Shown: piece after piece, positions 21,410 through 31,665 of the stretch
Layout of the letters: every line of letters begins with the position of its first letter
Numbering within the stretch: position 1 is the stretch's first letter
From: Scilla litardierei
Taxonomy: Eukaryota > Streptophyta > Magnoliopsida > Asparagales > Asparagaceae
Direction of reading: 5' to 3'
NCBI GenBank assembly: GCA_030789695.1
Contig: CM061141.1
Span: 200,373,600-200,437,599, forward strand
DNA: 64,000 nucleotides
Program-made: the position numbers and the translations under genes
Notes under the pieces: model-generated
Told to the model about the DNA's origin: nothing
The model's input: the letters and a program-made list of their open reading frames with translations, nothing else
Databases searched by the model: none

Positions 21410-22523
21410 ATGACCCATTACCGACGCTTCGCCTCGACGAGACGTTCCCGACGGATGTACCGCTCACCACCGCAGGCAAGTGTGTTCACTTGCACAGTTC
21501 GGCCATGTTTTGGCCTTTGTCTTCCTTAAAACTGTAAAAAATAATGAACGAGAGAACCAGACATGAAATGATAGCATCTTGGACACCCCATGACAGCTTG
21601 GACTTGACGACGAAGTCCGGGCACAATAACAACTGACACCTTAGGGCTATTCTGTGTGTGTGTGCGTGTGGACCCCCTAGAATAACAACTGAACAACAAA
21701 ACATTCATAACTGGTCATATCTTGTCTTCTTTAGTTCATGTGGTATACCTTACGGGAGTCTCGGCGTCTCACCAGGGGAGTGAGCGTCCCGGCTGACCGT
21801 GGGGAATCTTGGGGAGCCCACCGAGGGAGGGGCGTTCCTTTCGTGTTGACCTTATGGGAGTCTCTGTGTCTCACCAAGGGAGTGAGCGTCCCGGCAGACC
21901 GTGGAGAATCTTGGGGAGCCCACCAAGGGAGTGGGTGTTCCTTTTCGTGTACACCTTACAGGAAGTCTCGGCGTCTCACCAGGGGAGTGGGCATCTCGGC
22001 TGACCGTGGGGAGAGGCACTCACCAAGGGAGTGAGCAGTACTCGTACAGTCCAGTATTGACTTGACTTGAGCACTTGGGTTGGGTTGGGTGAGCGGCCAC
22101 CAGATATAGAGTTTAGCCACTCTCAACGCTTCAGGCGCGAAATCTCTTTGGTGTCACACACACGTCTTGTCTTGGTTGTCATGTCCCGTCTAGCTTAGTC
22201 CAGTAGCCAGTAGCACACGCTACGGCTACTGCCTGTCATATTTACTTTCCTGCACTGCTTTATTTCTAGCATAGTATAATTGCCATGTCATCACAACAGC
22301 ATGTAATCAACCAGTAAAATGTTGCTCTTAAATTACTTTACACCTTGCAGTGGAGTCTTCTCACGTTTACTTGCAGACTTCGCCTGACGTATAACCACTT
22401 TCTCTTGGTGTTTGTACATCAGGTACCGAGACAGAGTTAGTAGACCATGACCTAGTACCAGAGGACTTGGAGCAGGAGTACGTTACTGGTCAGGAGTACG
22501 ACCCGAGTGAGTACCAGTCTTAG
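21410..22523 (+). other. Candidate spliced acidic ORF in solo LTR S1
   Basis: Segment 21410-21475 (66 nt) follows an acceptor-like TTTCAG and ends at a GC-type donor (CAG/GCAAGT). Segment 22423-22523 follows ACATCAG and ends in TAG. Joined, the frame is open (PLPTLRLDETFPT ... VPLTTAGTETELVDHD), ending in a Glu/Asp-rich tail. The exon length, phase and PTL motif agree with the TEK LTR and S2. The first exon and start codon are not resolved. Splicing is inferred from sequence only. Confidence 0.4.
21745..22040 (+). repeat. 102-104 bp tandem repeat in S1
   Basis: Three units begin near 21751, 21853 and 21957, each with TCTCACCA-GGGAGTG and CCGTGG-GAATCTTGGGGAG blocks; the third is shortened. 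It lies in the second candidate intron of the LTR. Frames through it are not homologous to anything I know. Confidence 0.85.
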
Positions 22524-22885
22524 AGGTTCCTCAGTTGCTGACTTTGGAGTTTTAGTCGCTTTCTAGTTTTGGTGCGTAGCAGCTCTTTACTTTCTGTTTT
22601 AGGTTGGGTGTGTAGCACCATTAGTTTCCTTTCTGCAGTTGTAGCCATGATGGGCATTATTTCCTTTTTAGACTCTTGTACTTCTGGATATCCTTGTGGA
22701 ATAAAATGAATGCATCTTTCTTTCAGTACTTTCTGCTGTTCCAAATTTTAAATATGCAAGGACCTATTACTATCTGTGGTGTTCCTCATATACTCTTATT
22801 GGGTCTGGGCTTCTCAGCCCCGGCCCATGCGGACCTTAGTCACGTCTCGCTTCCGTCGTTTTGGGAAGCGGGGCGTGACACCAAT

Positions 22886-23433
22886 TCACCTTGCTGAGCT
22901 GTTTTGCTCCCGAAATGGTTGCCACTCCTATGACCCGAGCCTGACGCTTCAAGCAAGGACTCAACATAGAGATCCGATAGAACTTAGTCGGATGTCAACT
23001 GTGCACTCACACCGAGGTCCTAGCTACTGCTCGTGAACATGAGTTCATCGAGAGAGAAAAAAGGCGTTATATGGCTGCCCCTTTCAGAAGGCCACCACCC
23101 CCAAGCACTGCTGTTGGACCCAGCCGACGACCCCCGCCCAATCAAATGTACCGACCCATCCAGCAGACGCAGTTCAAGAGGTAGGCCCCACCACCGCGAA
23201 AAGTGTGTCTTCATTGCAGGAAGCCAGGGCACTTTCGGTCCAAATGCTGGTCTTTTCTGAACCATTGCCTGATCTGTGAGGCAAAGGACCATGCCGCAAG
23301 AGATTTCCCGAAGAGGCCGCCACCTTCTAACTCTGCCCCGGCCAATGCCCCTGCCAAGAATGCACCGCAGCGACCACCACCATCTACTCAGCAACGTCAA
23401 CCACTCCCTCCTCAGCAACAAGTGTACCAGTAG
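22886..23433 (+). pseudogene. gag: TEK gag, C-terminal part with zinc knuckle
   Basis: Several frames, disrupted. CLHCRKPGHFRSKC (about 23206-23247) is a CCHC knuckle (CX2CX4HX4C). A second, CLICEAKDHAARDF (about 23269), has lost its last Cys. A Pro/Gln-rich tail follows. The knuckles place it at the nucleocapsid end of Gag. Confidence 0.8.
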
Positions 23434-23559
23434 ACTCGACGACAGGCGCCACCCCAGAGACCCAAGCTTATACCATGACGGTAGAATAAGCCGAGGCTAC
23501 GGACCAAGTAATCACAGGTACGAGATATTCCACTAAGCTATACCCTCTATTATTTATAA

Positions 23560-26500
23560 ATCGTAAGCTTAGACATGATTCTCATAACCGTAGGTACCGT
23601 CTTAGTAGCCAATAAACCTGCCCTCACATTGTTCGACTCGGGAGCTACACATTGCCTCTTGGCGAGTTGATTCGTCCAAACACATGACATCTCTGTTGAA
23701 CCTCTGACTTCCCATTGGAAGGTCGAGATCACTGGAGGTTCCCTACCGGTAACCAGCGGATGCCTCCAATGCTCTGTAGTGATTTGTGGATGAGATCTCT
23801 TTGCTGGCTTCATGGTGATAGCGATGCCAACTTTTGATGATGTTCTTGGGATGGATTGGTTGGGAACATTTCATGCCACCATTAACTGTCGTCAAAGGAG
23901 GGTAGAATTCGAAATATCCAACCATCCTAAGTTCGAATTCCTCAGCGGAAGCCGATCGGAAGGACCGGTGAAGTTTTGAGCCAGACTTTCAAAGACGGTG
24001 ACAACTGCAGCAGAAGACGAGCAAGAGAAGCCCGAGATAGTTTGAGAATTATTGGATGTATTTCCAAACGACCTCTTAGGTTTGCCTCCAGATCGCGGCC
24101 TTGAATTTACCATTGATCTTATGCCAGGTGCACAACCAGTATCCAAGGGACCCTATCGCATGGCACCACTTGAGCTTGAAGAGGTTCGAGCTCAGCTGGA
24201 CGACCTCATACAGAAAGGATGGATACGACCCAGTGTATCCGCATGAGGTGCTCCAGTGCTCCTCGTGAAGAAGAAGGACGGATCGCAACGCATGCGCATC
24301 GACTACCGGGAGCTGAACAAGATGACGGTGAAGAACAAGTATCCTCTGCCCTGCATCGACGACCTGTTTGACCAGCTTGGAGGATCGAGCGTGTTTTCAA
24401 AGATGGACCTGAAGACTGGATATCATCAAGTGAAGGTGAAGAAGAAGGATGTCCACAAGACTGCTTTTCGGACCAGATATGGACACTACAAATTCTTGGT
24501 GATGCCATTTGGTGTGACTAATTCACCTGTTGTATTCTTGAGTCTCATGAACCAGGTCCTATACAACCATTTGGACAAGTTCGTAGTCGTCTACATCGAT
24601 GACATCCTCATCTACTAGAAGGATACCGAGGAGCACAGAGTTCACCTGAGGAAGGTCTTGGAGACGCTAAGACAACACCAACTGTATGCCAAGTACAGTA
24701 AGTTTGAGTTTTGGCTCGACAAGGTGGCTTTCTTGGGCCACATCATATCTGGAGAAGGGATATCCGTTGACCCTGAGAAGGTAGCTGCTGTTCAGAATTG
24801 GCCGGTCCCTAAGACGGTGACTGAGATTCAAGGTTTCCCGGGACTGGCTGGTTACTACAGACGATTCATCCAGGAGTTCTCGAAGATCGCAGGATCCATG
24901 ACGTGATTGACGAGAAAGGACGTGGTATTCGTCTGGTCGAAGGCCTGTGAGGATGCATTCCAGGAGCTGAAGAGAAGACTGACTTCTCCCCTGATTCTGG
25001 TCATACCAGACAGAACCGAAGGGTTCGAAGTATTTTGTGACGCTTCTGGCAAAGGACTTGTGTGCGTGCTGCATCAGCATGGCCGAGTCATCGCTTATGA
25101 ATCCAGGCAACTGAAGATCCATGAGAAGAACTACCTCATTCATGACTTTGAGTTGGCGGCAGTTATATTTGCTCTAAAGATCTGGAGGCACTTCTTGCTG
25201 GGCAAACACGTGAAGATATTCTCGGATCACACGAGTCTCAAATACCTATTCACCCAGAAGGAGCTCAACATGCGCCAACGACGATGGATCAAGCTGATGG
25301 CAGACTATGATATTGACCTTCAGTACCATCTTGGGAAGGTTAATGTCATACCGGATGCTCTGAGTAGCCTCCCTACAGTGATGAATCTCACATCACAATG
25401 GAGGCTTCGACAGAAGATTCGAGCCATGGAGATGGATGTCATACTGCCTAGAGTAACGTCTTCGTTACTCAACCTGCAGATCCAGTCTGACCTGGTGGAC
25501 AAGATCAAGGCTGTCCAAGCAGGAGACGAGAAGCTGCAGAAGATCAGAGACATGGTGTTAGTAGGCCAGAGGCCGGAATTCAAGATCGATGAGGACGGAT
25601 CTTTGAGATTCGACAACCGCATCTGTGTACCATCTGGAGATGTCAGGAAGCTTTATTAGAGGAAGCCCACAGCTCTCCTTATTCCATTCATCCAGGAGGT
25701 ACCAAGATGTATCAGGACTTGCGACTACACTACTGGTGGCATGGGATGACGAGAAGCGTCGCACGCAGTGTGGCAAAGTGTATAGTGTGCCAACAGGTGA
25801 AGGCTGAACATCACCGGTCTGCCGGTTTGTTACAGCCTTTACCCATCCTAGAGTGGAAGTGGCAACACATCACGATGGACTTTGTGACAGGACTGCCCAA
25901 GGGCACGAAGCACAACGATGCCGTCTGGGTGATCGTTGATCGATTGACCAAGTCAGTACACTTTATTCCTTTCAGAGTGGCCCGTCGACCGAGGTGCTTG
26001 CCAAGAAGTATATGGAGGAGATCGTGAAGCTGCATGGTGTCCCTGTCAGTATTATTTCAGACAGAGACACTCGATTCACGTCTCACTTTTGGAAGCGCTT
26101 GCAGGAGTGTCTGGGGACCCGCTTAAGCTTCAGTACAGCTTATCATCCTCAGACCTAAGGCCAATCAGAACACACCATTCAGATCCTGGAGGACATGTTG
26201 CGTGCGTGTATGCCGGACTTCAAGGGATCTTGGGAGGACCATCTGCATCTCGGAGTTTTCTCACAACAACAGCTACCAGGCCAGCATCGGTATGGCGCCT
26301 GTTGCAGCGCTATATGGCAGGAAATGTCGTTCCCCCTTGAGCTGGGATGGCGTTGGCGATCGAGAGCTCATTGGTCCGGATTTGATTGTAGAAGCAGTGG
26401 AAGTACTTCGGACCATCAGAGAGAAGCTATAGTTGGCGCAGGATCGATACAACCATTGGGCAGATGCAAAGCACCAACATTTGGAGTTCCAGCCTGGCGA

Positions 26501-26981
26501 CCATGTATTTTTGAAGATCTCATCGAATCGTGGGATGATTCGCTTTGGACGAAGAGGGAAGCTCAGTACTCAATATATTGGTCCATTTGATATCTTGGAG
26601 CGAGTAGGCGAGGTGGCCTATCGCCTTGCCTTGCCACCTGCATTGGAAGGAGTGCATGAAGTCTTTCATGTCTCACAGCTTCGACGCTACGTGAGTGATC
26701 CTAGTCATGTTGTGGATTACTCTGAGATTACCGTTCGTCCATATCTATCTTATGATCAGCAACCAGTCAACATATTAGATCGACGACATAAGACCCTCAA
26801 GAATAGAGTGATCAATGTTGTCAGGGTCTCGTGGCATCACGACTCACCTGGAGAGTCTACTTTGGAGCGAGAGGATGATATGCAGGGACACTACCCTTAT
26901 TTGTTTACCGAGTCTGAGGATCTTACTAGTCTTCAGGCTAGTCTCGGAAACAATATTGATGTCGATAGTATGTATTCATAA
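23560..26981 (+). pseudogene. pol: TEK pol: protease, RT, RNase H, integrase, chromodomain-like end
   Basis: Protease LFDSGATHCLLAS (about 23630). RT has [39 protein letters not shown] and catalytic YIDDILIY (about 24590). RNase H starts [11 protein letters not shown] (about 25026) and includes SDHTSLKYL. Integrase has the zinc-binding part (about 25700-25800), MDFVTGLPKG and [12 protein letters not shown]. The tail has GPFDILERVGEVAYRLALPP, HEVFHVSQLRRYV and TLEREDDMQGHYPYLF, the Tekay-type chromodomain end. Stops occur near 24046, 24244 (expected Trp), 24616 and 24904 (expected Arg), with further shifts after 25660. Not functional. Confidence 0.9.
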
Positions 26982-27120
26982 ACAGCATCTCTTGTTTTCT
27001 AGATGTTGTGATATTACATTATATTTCATAATATTTTTCTATCTTTTATTTGCTTGAGCTTCTTCATAACATCAATTATTTTGTTTTATTAAGTTTGAAA
27101 TTCTGAGGACTGAATTATTT

Positions 27121-27134
27121 TAAGGAGGGTAGGA
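27121..27134 (+). promoter_or_regulatory. Polypurine tract of TEK
   Basis: AAGGAGGGTAGGA-type purine run directly before the LTR start TGTAACGACC. Confidence 0.85.
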
Positions 27135-30100
27135 TGTAACGACCAGTATTTTTCAACACATCAATTTACATATTTTTTACGTATTTTCAAATTTACTTTA
27201 TAAATGTAGTCACGAGTTTTATAACAACACTGATTTCAAAAATTGCTTATAAAAATATTTCGAAGCACTAGACTAATTATACGGTATTTCAGTAAGTTCA
27301 GATTTCATCAAATACTCAAAACAATTCTGATAAAAATTCATTTTCAATTATTACTATTTTGTCTCATTGAATTAATTTTCTATACAAACATCTTCAAAAT
27401 GTTTTCAAACTTCTACAGTAGCATCCTATGATCATTAGAGCTCCCCACATTAATTTTGTAATTTTCTGATATCAAATCAACCTAGAACCTGCAAACCCGC
27501 TTTCTAAATGTTTTGGCCTAAAACTAGTATCTCCGTAGCTCAAATCCAAAAATGGATCTTGTATTCGTGATCCTCGCGACGATACGATCACGTGGGTATG
27601 TTTTCGTAATTTTTCAGAGTCGTATACGAAAACGGGCTTGTATTCCTCCGTTTTCACTAATTACATTACATTTTACAATTACTAAACTACTTTTGCCTAC
27701 TTACTTCTACCCTAAACCCCCAACAACACCCTTAACCAGCCTCCCTTAGCTGGTGAGATCCAAATAATTTGGATCTCATCCACCTACATTAAGTTTTGTG
27801 TTCCCCCACTAATTACAAAAATACCATTCCCTAATCTCTATTTAAACCCCATCTCCATGTGCATTAACCCACACAGTATCCCTCTCCTTTCATTTTCTTT
27901 TCATTCGAACCCAGCAAAACTCAGCCCACGTGCTCTCCCACATCTCTCTCTATCTCTCGCACTCTCGCTCTCACCCCCACCGGCCGTCGTCGCCGACCAC
28001 CGAGCTCCCGTCGTTGCCTCAGCATCGATCGCCGCCTCCGACTCACCCCTGCCACTCCAACACGCCCCGGAGAACCACCCGAAGCCATGAACCGCTCCTT
28101 TTCTCCCTCTCTCGCTCTTCGCCGTTGTCGGAGCCCGCCACCACCGCCGCTCGCCTTCGCAGCAGCGCAGCCGTCACTCCCGAGCACCGACGACAACCTC
28201 CCCGACTCGCTCTCAATTCCGCCGTGCCTACCACTCTCGCCGCCCGTACATGCCGCCATCCAAAGCTGCCCAGTGCCCCACCATCGCCGCTGCCACCGAC
28301 CGTCGCCTGTCGCTGCCGTTTCGAGCACGCCGTCGACGCCGTGACCACCGCTTAGCCTCGCCGCCGAGAGCACGACGAGCCCCCCGGCGACGTGAAGGAG
28401 CGAAGGTGAGTTGATTTTCGAAACGTATTTTGGTGAAATACGTAAACGTATTTACATATATACGCGTATAATTAATTAATAAATGGGTATTATTTGGTTT
28501 TAATTCATAACTAAATATATAGACCTCAGAAAACTGTGAGACTAGCTCCAGAAAATCGAAAATAATATTTTGGATCCAATGGCACTAGTCTCATCTCGAT
28601 CAGATGCTTAGTTTTTCCAGAATATTTTTAAGCCTAAAACTTAAATGCGTAAACTTCATTCTAAAATCTGTAACCTTTTATTTTCACGTACACTGATACG
28701 TGATAAAAATATAGGTTATATTGATCTTCAAGACGGTTGTTTTGACTGCTCATTCGATTATTTCCGACTAGTATTGCACCCGGAAGAAATTACGGAAGTT
28801 TTACATTAATTAAGAAAATTGAGTTTTTAAAATGATTTTCAAGCTTCTGAAAATTATAAAAAATCGCATGAGCTTCTGAAAATATTGTCCGTTTGAAGTT
28901 AAATTATAATATTCATTTTCAGATTATATAAAAATTTTGAACGTTTTTCGACACCGTTTCAACTGGTTTTGAAAATCAAAACGATAAATATTTAGATAGA
29001 AAAGTTGTGTTTTCTAACTGATTATTTTAGCGTTACAGGTACAAACTCTTGTATACCAACTTTAAAGGAAGCCATAGATCCATTCCCGGCCTGCTACGAC
29101 GGCCTTGAAATTTGTAAGTCACGACAGATTCTAAATTTAGAAAACTAGTTAAATGTACTTGTATGAACTTGTAGAACACCACTTATAGCCTCCGAACGGC
29201 TATTGACTTGTACCGAACTAGAGACCTAACCTAATAGCAAAGTAATCAACCAAAGATTACTTTACCAACTTTCAACTTTGGTGGTTGTAGCACACAACCA
29301 TCAACTTGGGTAAATTATATGCTAAACCACACTTCCACGTGCTCAAAGCACGGAAGTAACATCTTTTGTGTTGGACTTGTCTTTATCCTCTCTCTTACTT
29401 TCTGGTTTTCAATAAGAAAGTCAACCAGTTGTCTTGGTTTGACTAGTAACATGTGGAACATCTTGTGGAACTTTTCGGTAAAGAGCTTGTACTTGACACA
29501 TCACCGGGGTTTTGGGGTAACTCGCAGTTTTTGAGAGTGCGGGAGTGACTAGAGTTCATCTACATGTCAAGCTACCTGGGTGTCGACATCCTATCTAGCT
29601 GCCTGTGTTTCGACAAACATATATGCTGCTTGCCAGCATCCTTTCTAGCTGCCTTGGTTTTCGGCATTCGTCTGGGTAAGCGCACCCGGGTAAGAGATGA
29701 ACTCAACGGTCACATATTGTATCCTCCGACTTGAGTCACGTAGTCACTTATGCACAGTCACTGTACTCTACTTGTCATGCTTTTAGATACAACAGCAGCC
29801 TGTTACACTTGCACTCCCGCGTTCAGTTGTTCTCACCTTTCGGTGTTGTTTACTTTACCACTCAGTTGCTCAGTTACTTTACTTTTTACTTTAGTCTGCT
29901 TGTACATAGTTACCCTTGTCATACTTGTACATTACTTCGTTTCTTTATTTAGAATTGTTGTGACTTACCTTCGGTTCCATTTATGGCACCGGCAGACGAC
30001 GACCTGATTAAGGAGTTTGCACCAGAGTTCGAGGAGCCTGCATTTGACACAGAAGTCGCAGAGTTTTAGCTATTTGTGCTTGTGTATGTGTTGTGCTATG

Positions 30101-30323
30101 TATTTCCTTTTCGCATCTCCTTTCAATACTTTTTCTTTTTATGTATTTGTGTGTGTGAGTGTTGCTGCTTGTTTGTACTTTTATTTGGACTGTAATAATG
30201 TCTGTACGCTGGTTGAGTGTTTGGTACATCTCTGAGTTGTGGCTATGTTGATTTCACTGGTAAATTGCAAGACCTGCAAATAAATCAAATAATTAACTGG
30301 CCCCCTGAGAGCGGGTCGTTACA
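27135..30323 (+). repeat. 3' LTR of TEK
   Basis: A 3.19-kb LTR from TGTAACGACC to GGTCGTTACA. TATA-like CTATTTAAACC at 27838-27848, then a CT-rich leader and a GC-rich segment (27930-28405) ending in a strong donor (AAG/GTGAGT, GT at 28406). Intron-like AT-rich DNA runs to TTACAG at 29038. A 75-nt exon-like segment, a second donor (GTAAGT, 29114), a second intron-like region and a last exon-like segment (29996-30069) follow. Proline-rich frames in the GC-rich leader are not recognised as any gene family. Confidence 0.88.
29039..30069 (+). other. Candidate spliced acidic ORF in TEK LTR (exons 2 and 3)
   Basis: Segments 29039-29113 (75 nt) and 29996-30069 (74 nt) have acceptor and donor matches at every edge. 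Entered in the phase set by donor 28405/28406, they read 49 residues to a TAG: GTNSCIPTLKEAIDPF... then YDDLIKEFAPEFEEPAF..., strongly acidic. S2 and S1 keep the same phase. The upstream GC-rich exon is not open in that phase in this copy (TGA at 28342 and 28393), consistent with decay or a start I have not found. No known domain. Confidence 0.45.
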
Positions 30324-30552
30324 CCTTCTTTGTGTGGAATCCCTTGTTCGCGACGTTGAGTGACACAACCTTCGCATCAATCACCATTACGACATTCCAC
30401 AACCCACCTCCACCAATAAATCCGCAAGTCTAACTCAACCTAGGAGTAGATAGGGAGTATAGCACCGCTTCCCCGTGTTCAATACCCGCTTGCCACTATA
30501 CCATGCGCTTACGGTAAACGACATTGTTTCGGAGTTAATTTTGGCCCAATCA
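30324..30552 (+). repeat. 5' LTR remnant of element B
   Basis: Last 229 bp of the LTR, ending CCCAATCA. Near-identical to 38228-38454. It begins at the TEK 3' LTR end. Confidence 0.87.
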
Positions 30553-30558
30553 AGTTTA

Positions 30559-30576
30559 TGGCGTCGTTGCCGGGGA
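30559..30576 (+). other. Primer binding site of B (tRNA-Asp type)
   Basis: TGGCGTCGTTGCCGGGGA, one mismatch from the OUT/NEST PBS, six bases after the LTR end. Confidence 0.88.
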
Positions 30577-30785
30577 GGTGTTCCGCCATATTATCTATTT
30601 ACCCCAATTAGGTTGATTAGATTGCGTTAAACAAAAAAACAAAAAACAAAAAAAAACAAAAAACAAAACAATAAAATAACAGAGATAAAGATTTTTCCCC
30701 ACCACCTGCTATTATAATTATCTTTATCTCTTCTTGTACCATTGATATCTTTTCCAGGTTGTTTATTTTTGATTATTCAGGTACA

Positions 30786-31665
30786 ATGAATCAGTCTTGG
30801 CATTATTCAGGCAATGATTATTCGGCACAGTATGAGGCTCCAATGGAAGAATGCGAATATTATTCATAGGACCCATACTATCAGATGGAAGGATATGATC
30901 AATATTCAGAGTGCTATACCTACTGCGAGTCTTGAGACAAGGAGAGACACATGCCCTACGAAAGCCGTGTTTGTCTCTTGAGTCCTAACCATCCACTCAA
31001 TTTGACACTCAATGCGTTTATGGCAAAGGTAGAGGAGAGCACGGCTGTCAGTGCTATGCTGAATGAGTCACATGATCGATGGCAGAAAGATATGGCCGAA
31101 ATCAACAAGTGTCTTTCATATTATGAGCTCGATGGAGAGACTGAGGACATTAATCATCACATCTGAGGAGATAGCGGCTGACATACACGATGCATCCAAG
31201 GGCGACACATTCACTTCCATACCAACGGAGCCAGAGCTTGTCGCTGAGGAGATCGTGCATTGGGATGATGACACAGATATTCATAAGGATCCCGAGTGTT
31301 GCCCACCTTCAGAGCTGCCTGAAAATCCTGAGACGAACGACAAGGAACTGTCGTGGTACATGAGAGCAGAGATGTATTTTCAGGGAAGTATCGTCTACCT
31401 ATTTTTTACTTTACATATTTCTTTTGACAATCTTCTTTGGAAAAATTTTATTTTAGGGAAAATTTTTCCACATCAGATTGATGCGGCTTATCTCTTCCAG
31501 GATACAGGTGGAGTCCTTGGAGAGATGCTGGGAGCTGCATTGCTAGAATCTGATGGAACCTGTGGAGATACGCACCTTGCGGAGCCACGGAAAGTGCAGA
31601 TAGGCAGCTACCTGCATCGGCAAAGATATTGGACATGTCTTTTGCTACATGTGGTACCAATCTAG
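30786..31665 (+). pseudogene. Degraded gag-like region of B
   Basis: ATG at 30786 reads MNQSWHYSGNDYSAQYEAPM with Tyr-rich sequence like the start of Athila-type Gag, but meets a stop after about 27 codons. Frames at 30951-31166 and 31063-31665 carry further acidic fragments (MLNESHDRWQKDM, DDDTDIHKDPECCPPS). I cannot identify a conserved domain. It probably only retains packaging sequence. Confidence 0.5.

Larger units (their letters stand above)
19914..22880 (+). mobile_element. Solo LTR S1 (Tekay-like), TSD CCAAT
   Basis: Starts TGTAACGGCC, ends GGGCGTGACA, flanked by CCAAT at 19909-19913 and 22881-22885. Only one LTR is present, so the internal part was lost by LTR-LTR recombination. TATATA is at 20461-20466, followed by a CT-rich leader and a GC-rich region with proline-rich frames (20698-21266) that I do not regard as a host gene. 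It also holds a 102-bp tandem repeat (21745-22040) and exon-like segments at 21410-21475 and 22423-22523. It is related to but diverged from the TEK LTR. Confidence 0.92.
18523..30323 (+). mobile_element. TEK: Tekay/Del-type Ty3 element, 5' truncated and decayed
   Basis: Order is 5' LTR remnant (18523-19294), gag (split by solo LTR S1), protease, RT, RNase H, integrase, chromodomain-like tail, PPT and complete 3' LTR (27135-30323). LTRs begin TGTAAC and end GTTACA. The coding region has many stops and shifts. The right end abuts a partial LTR of element B at 30324, so TEK seems to have inserted in B. No TSD can be checked because the left end is missing. Confidence 0.88.
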
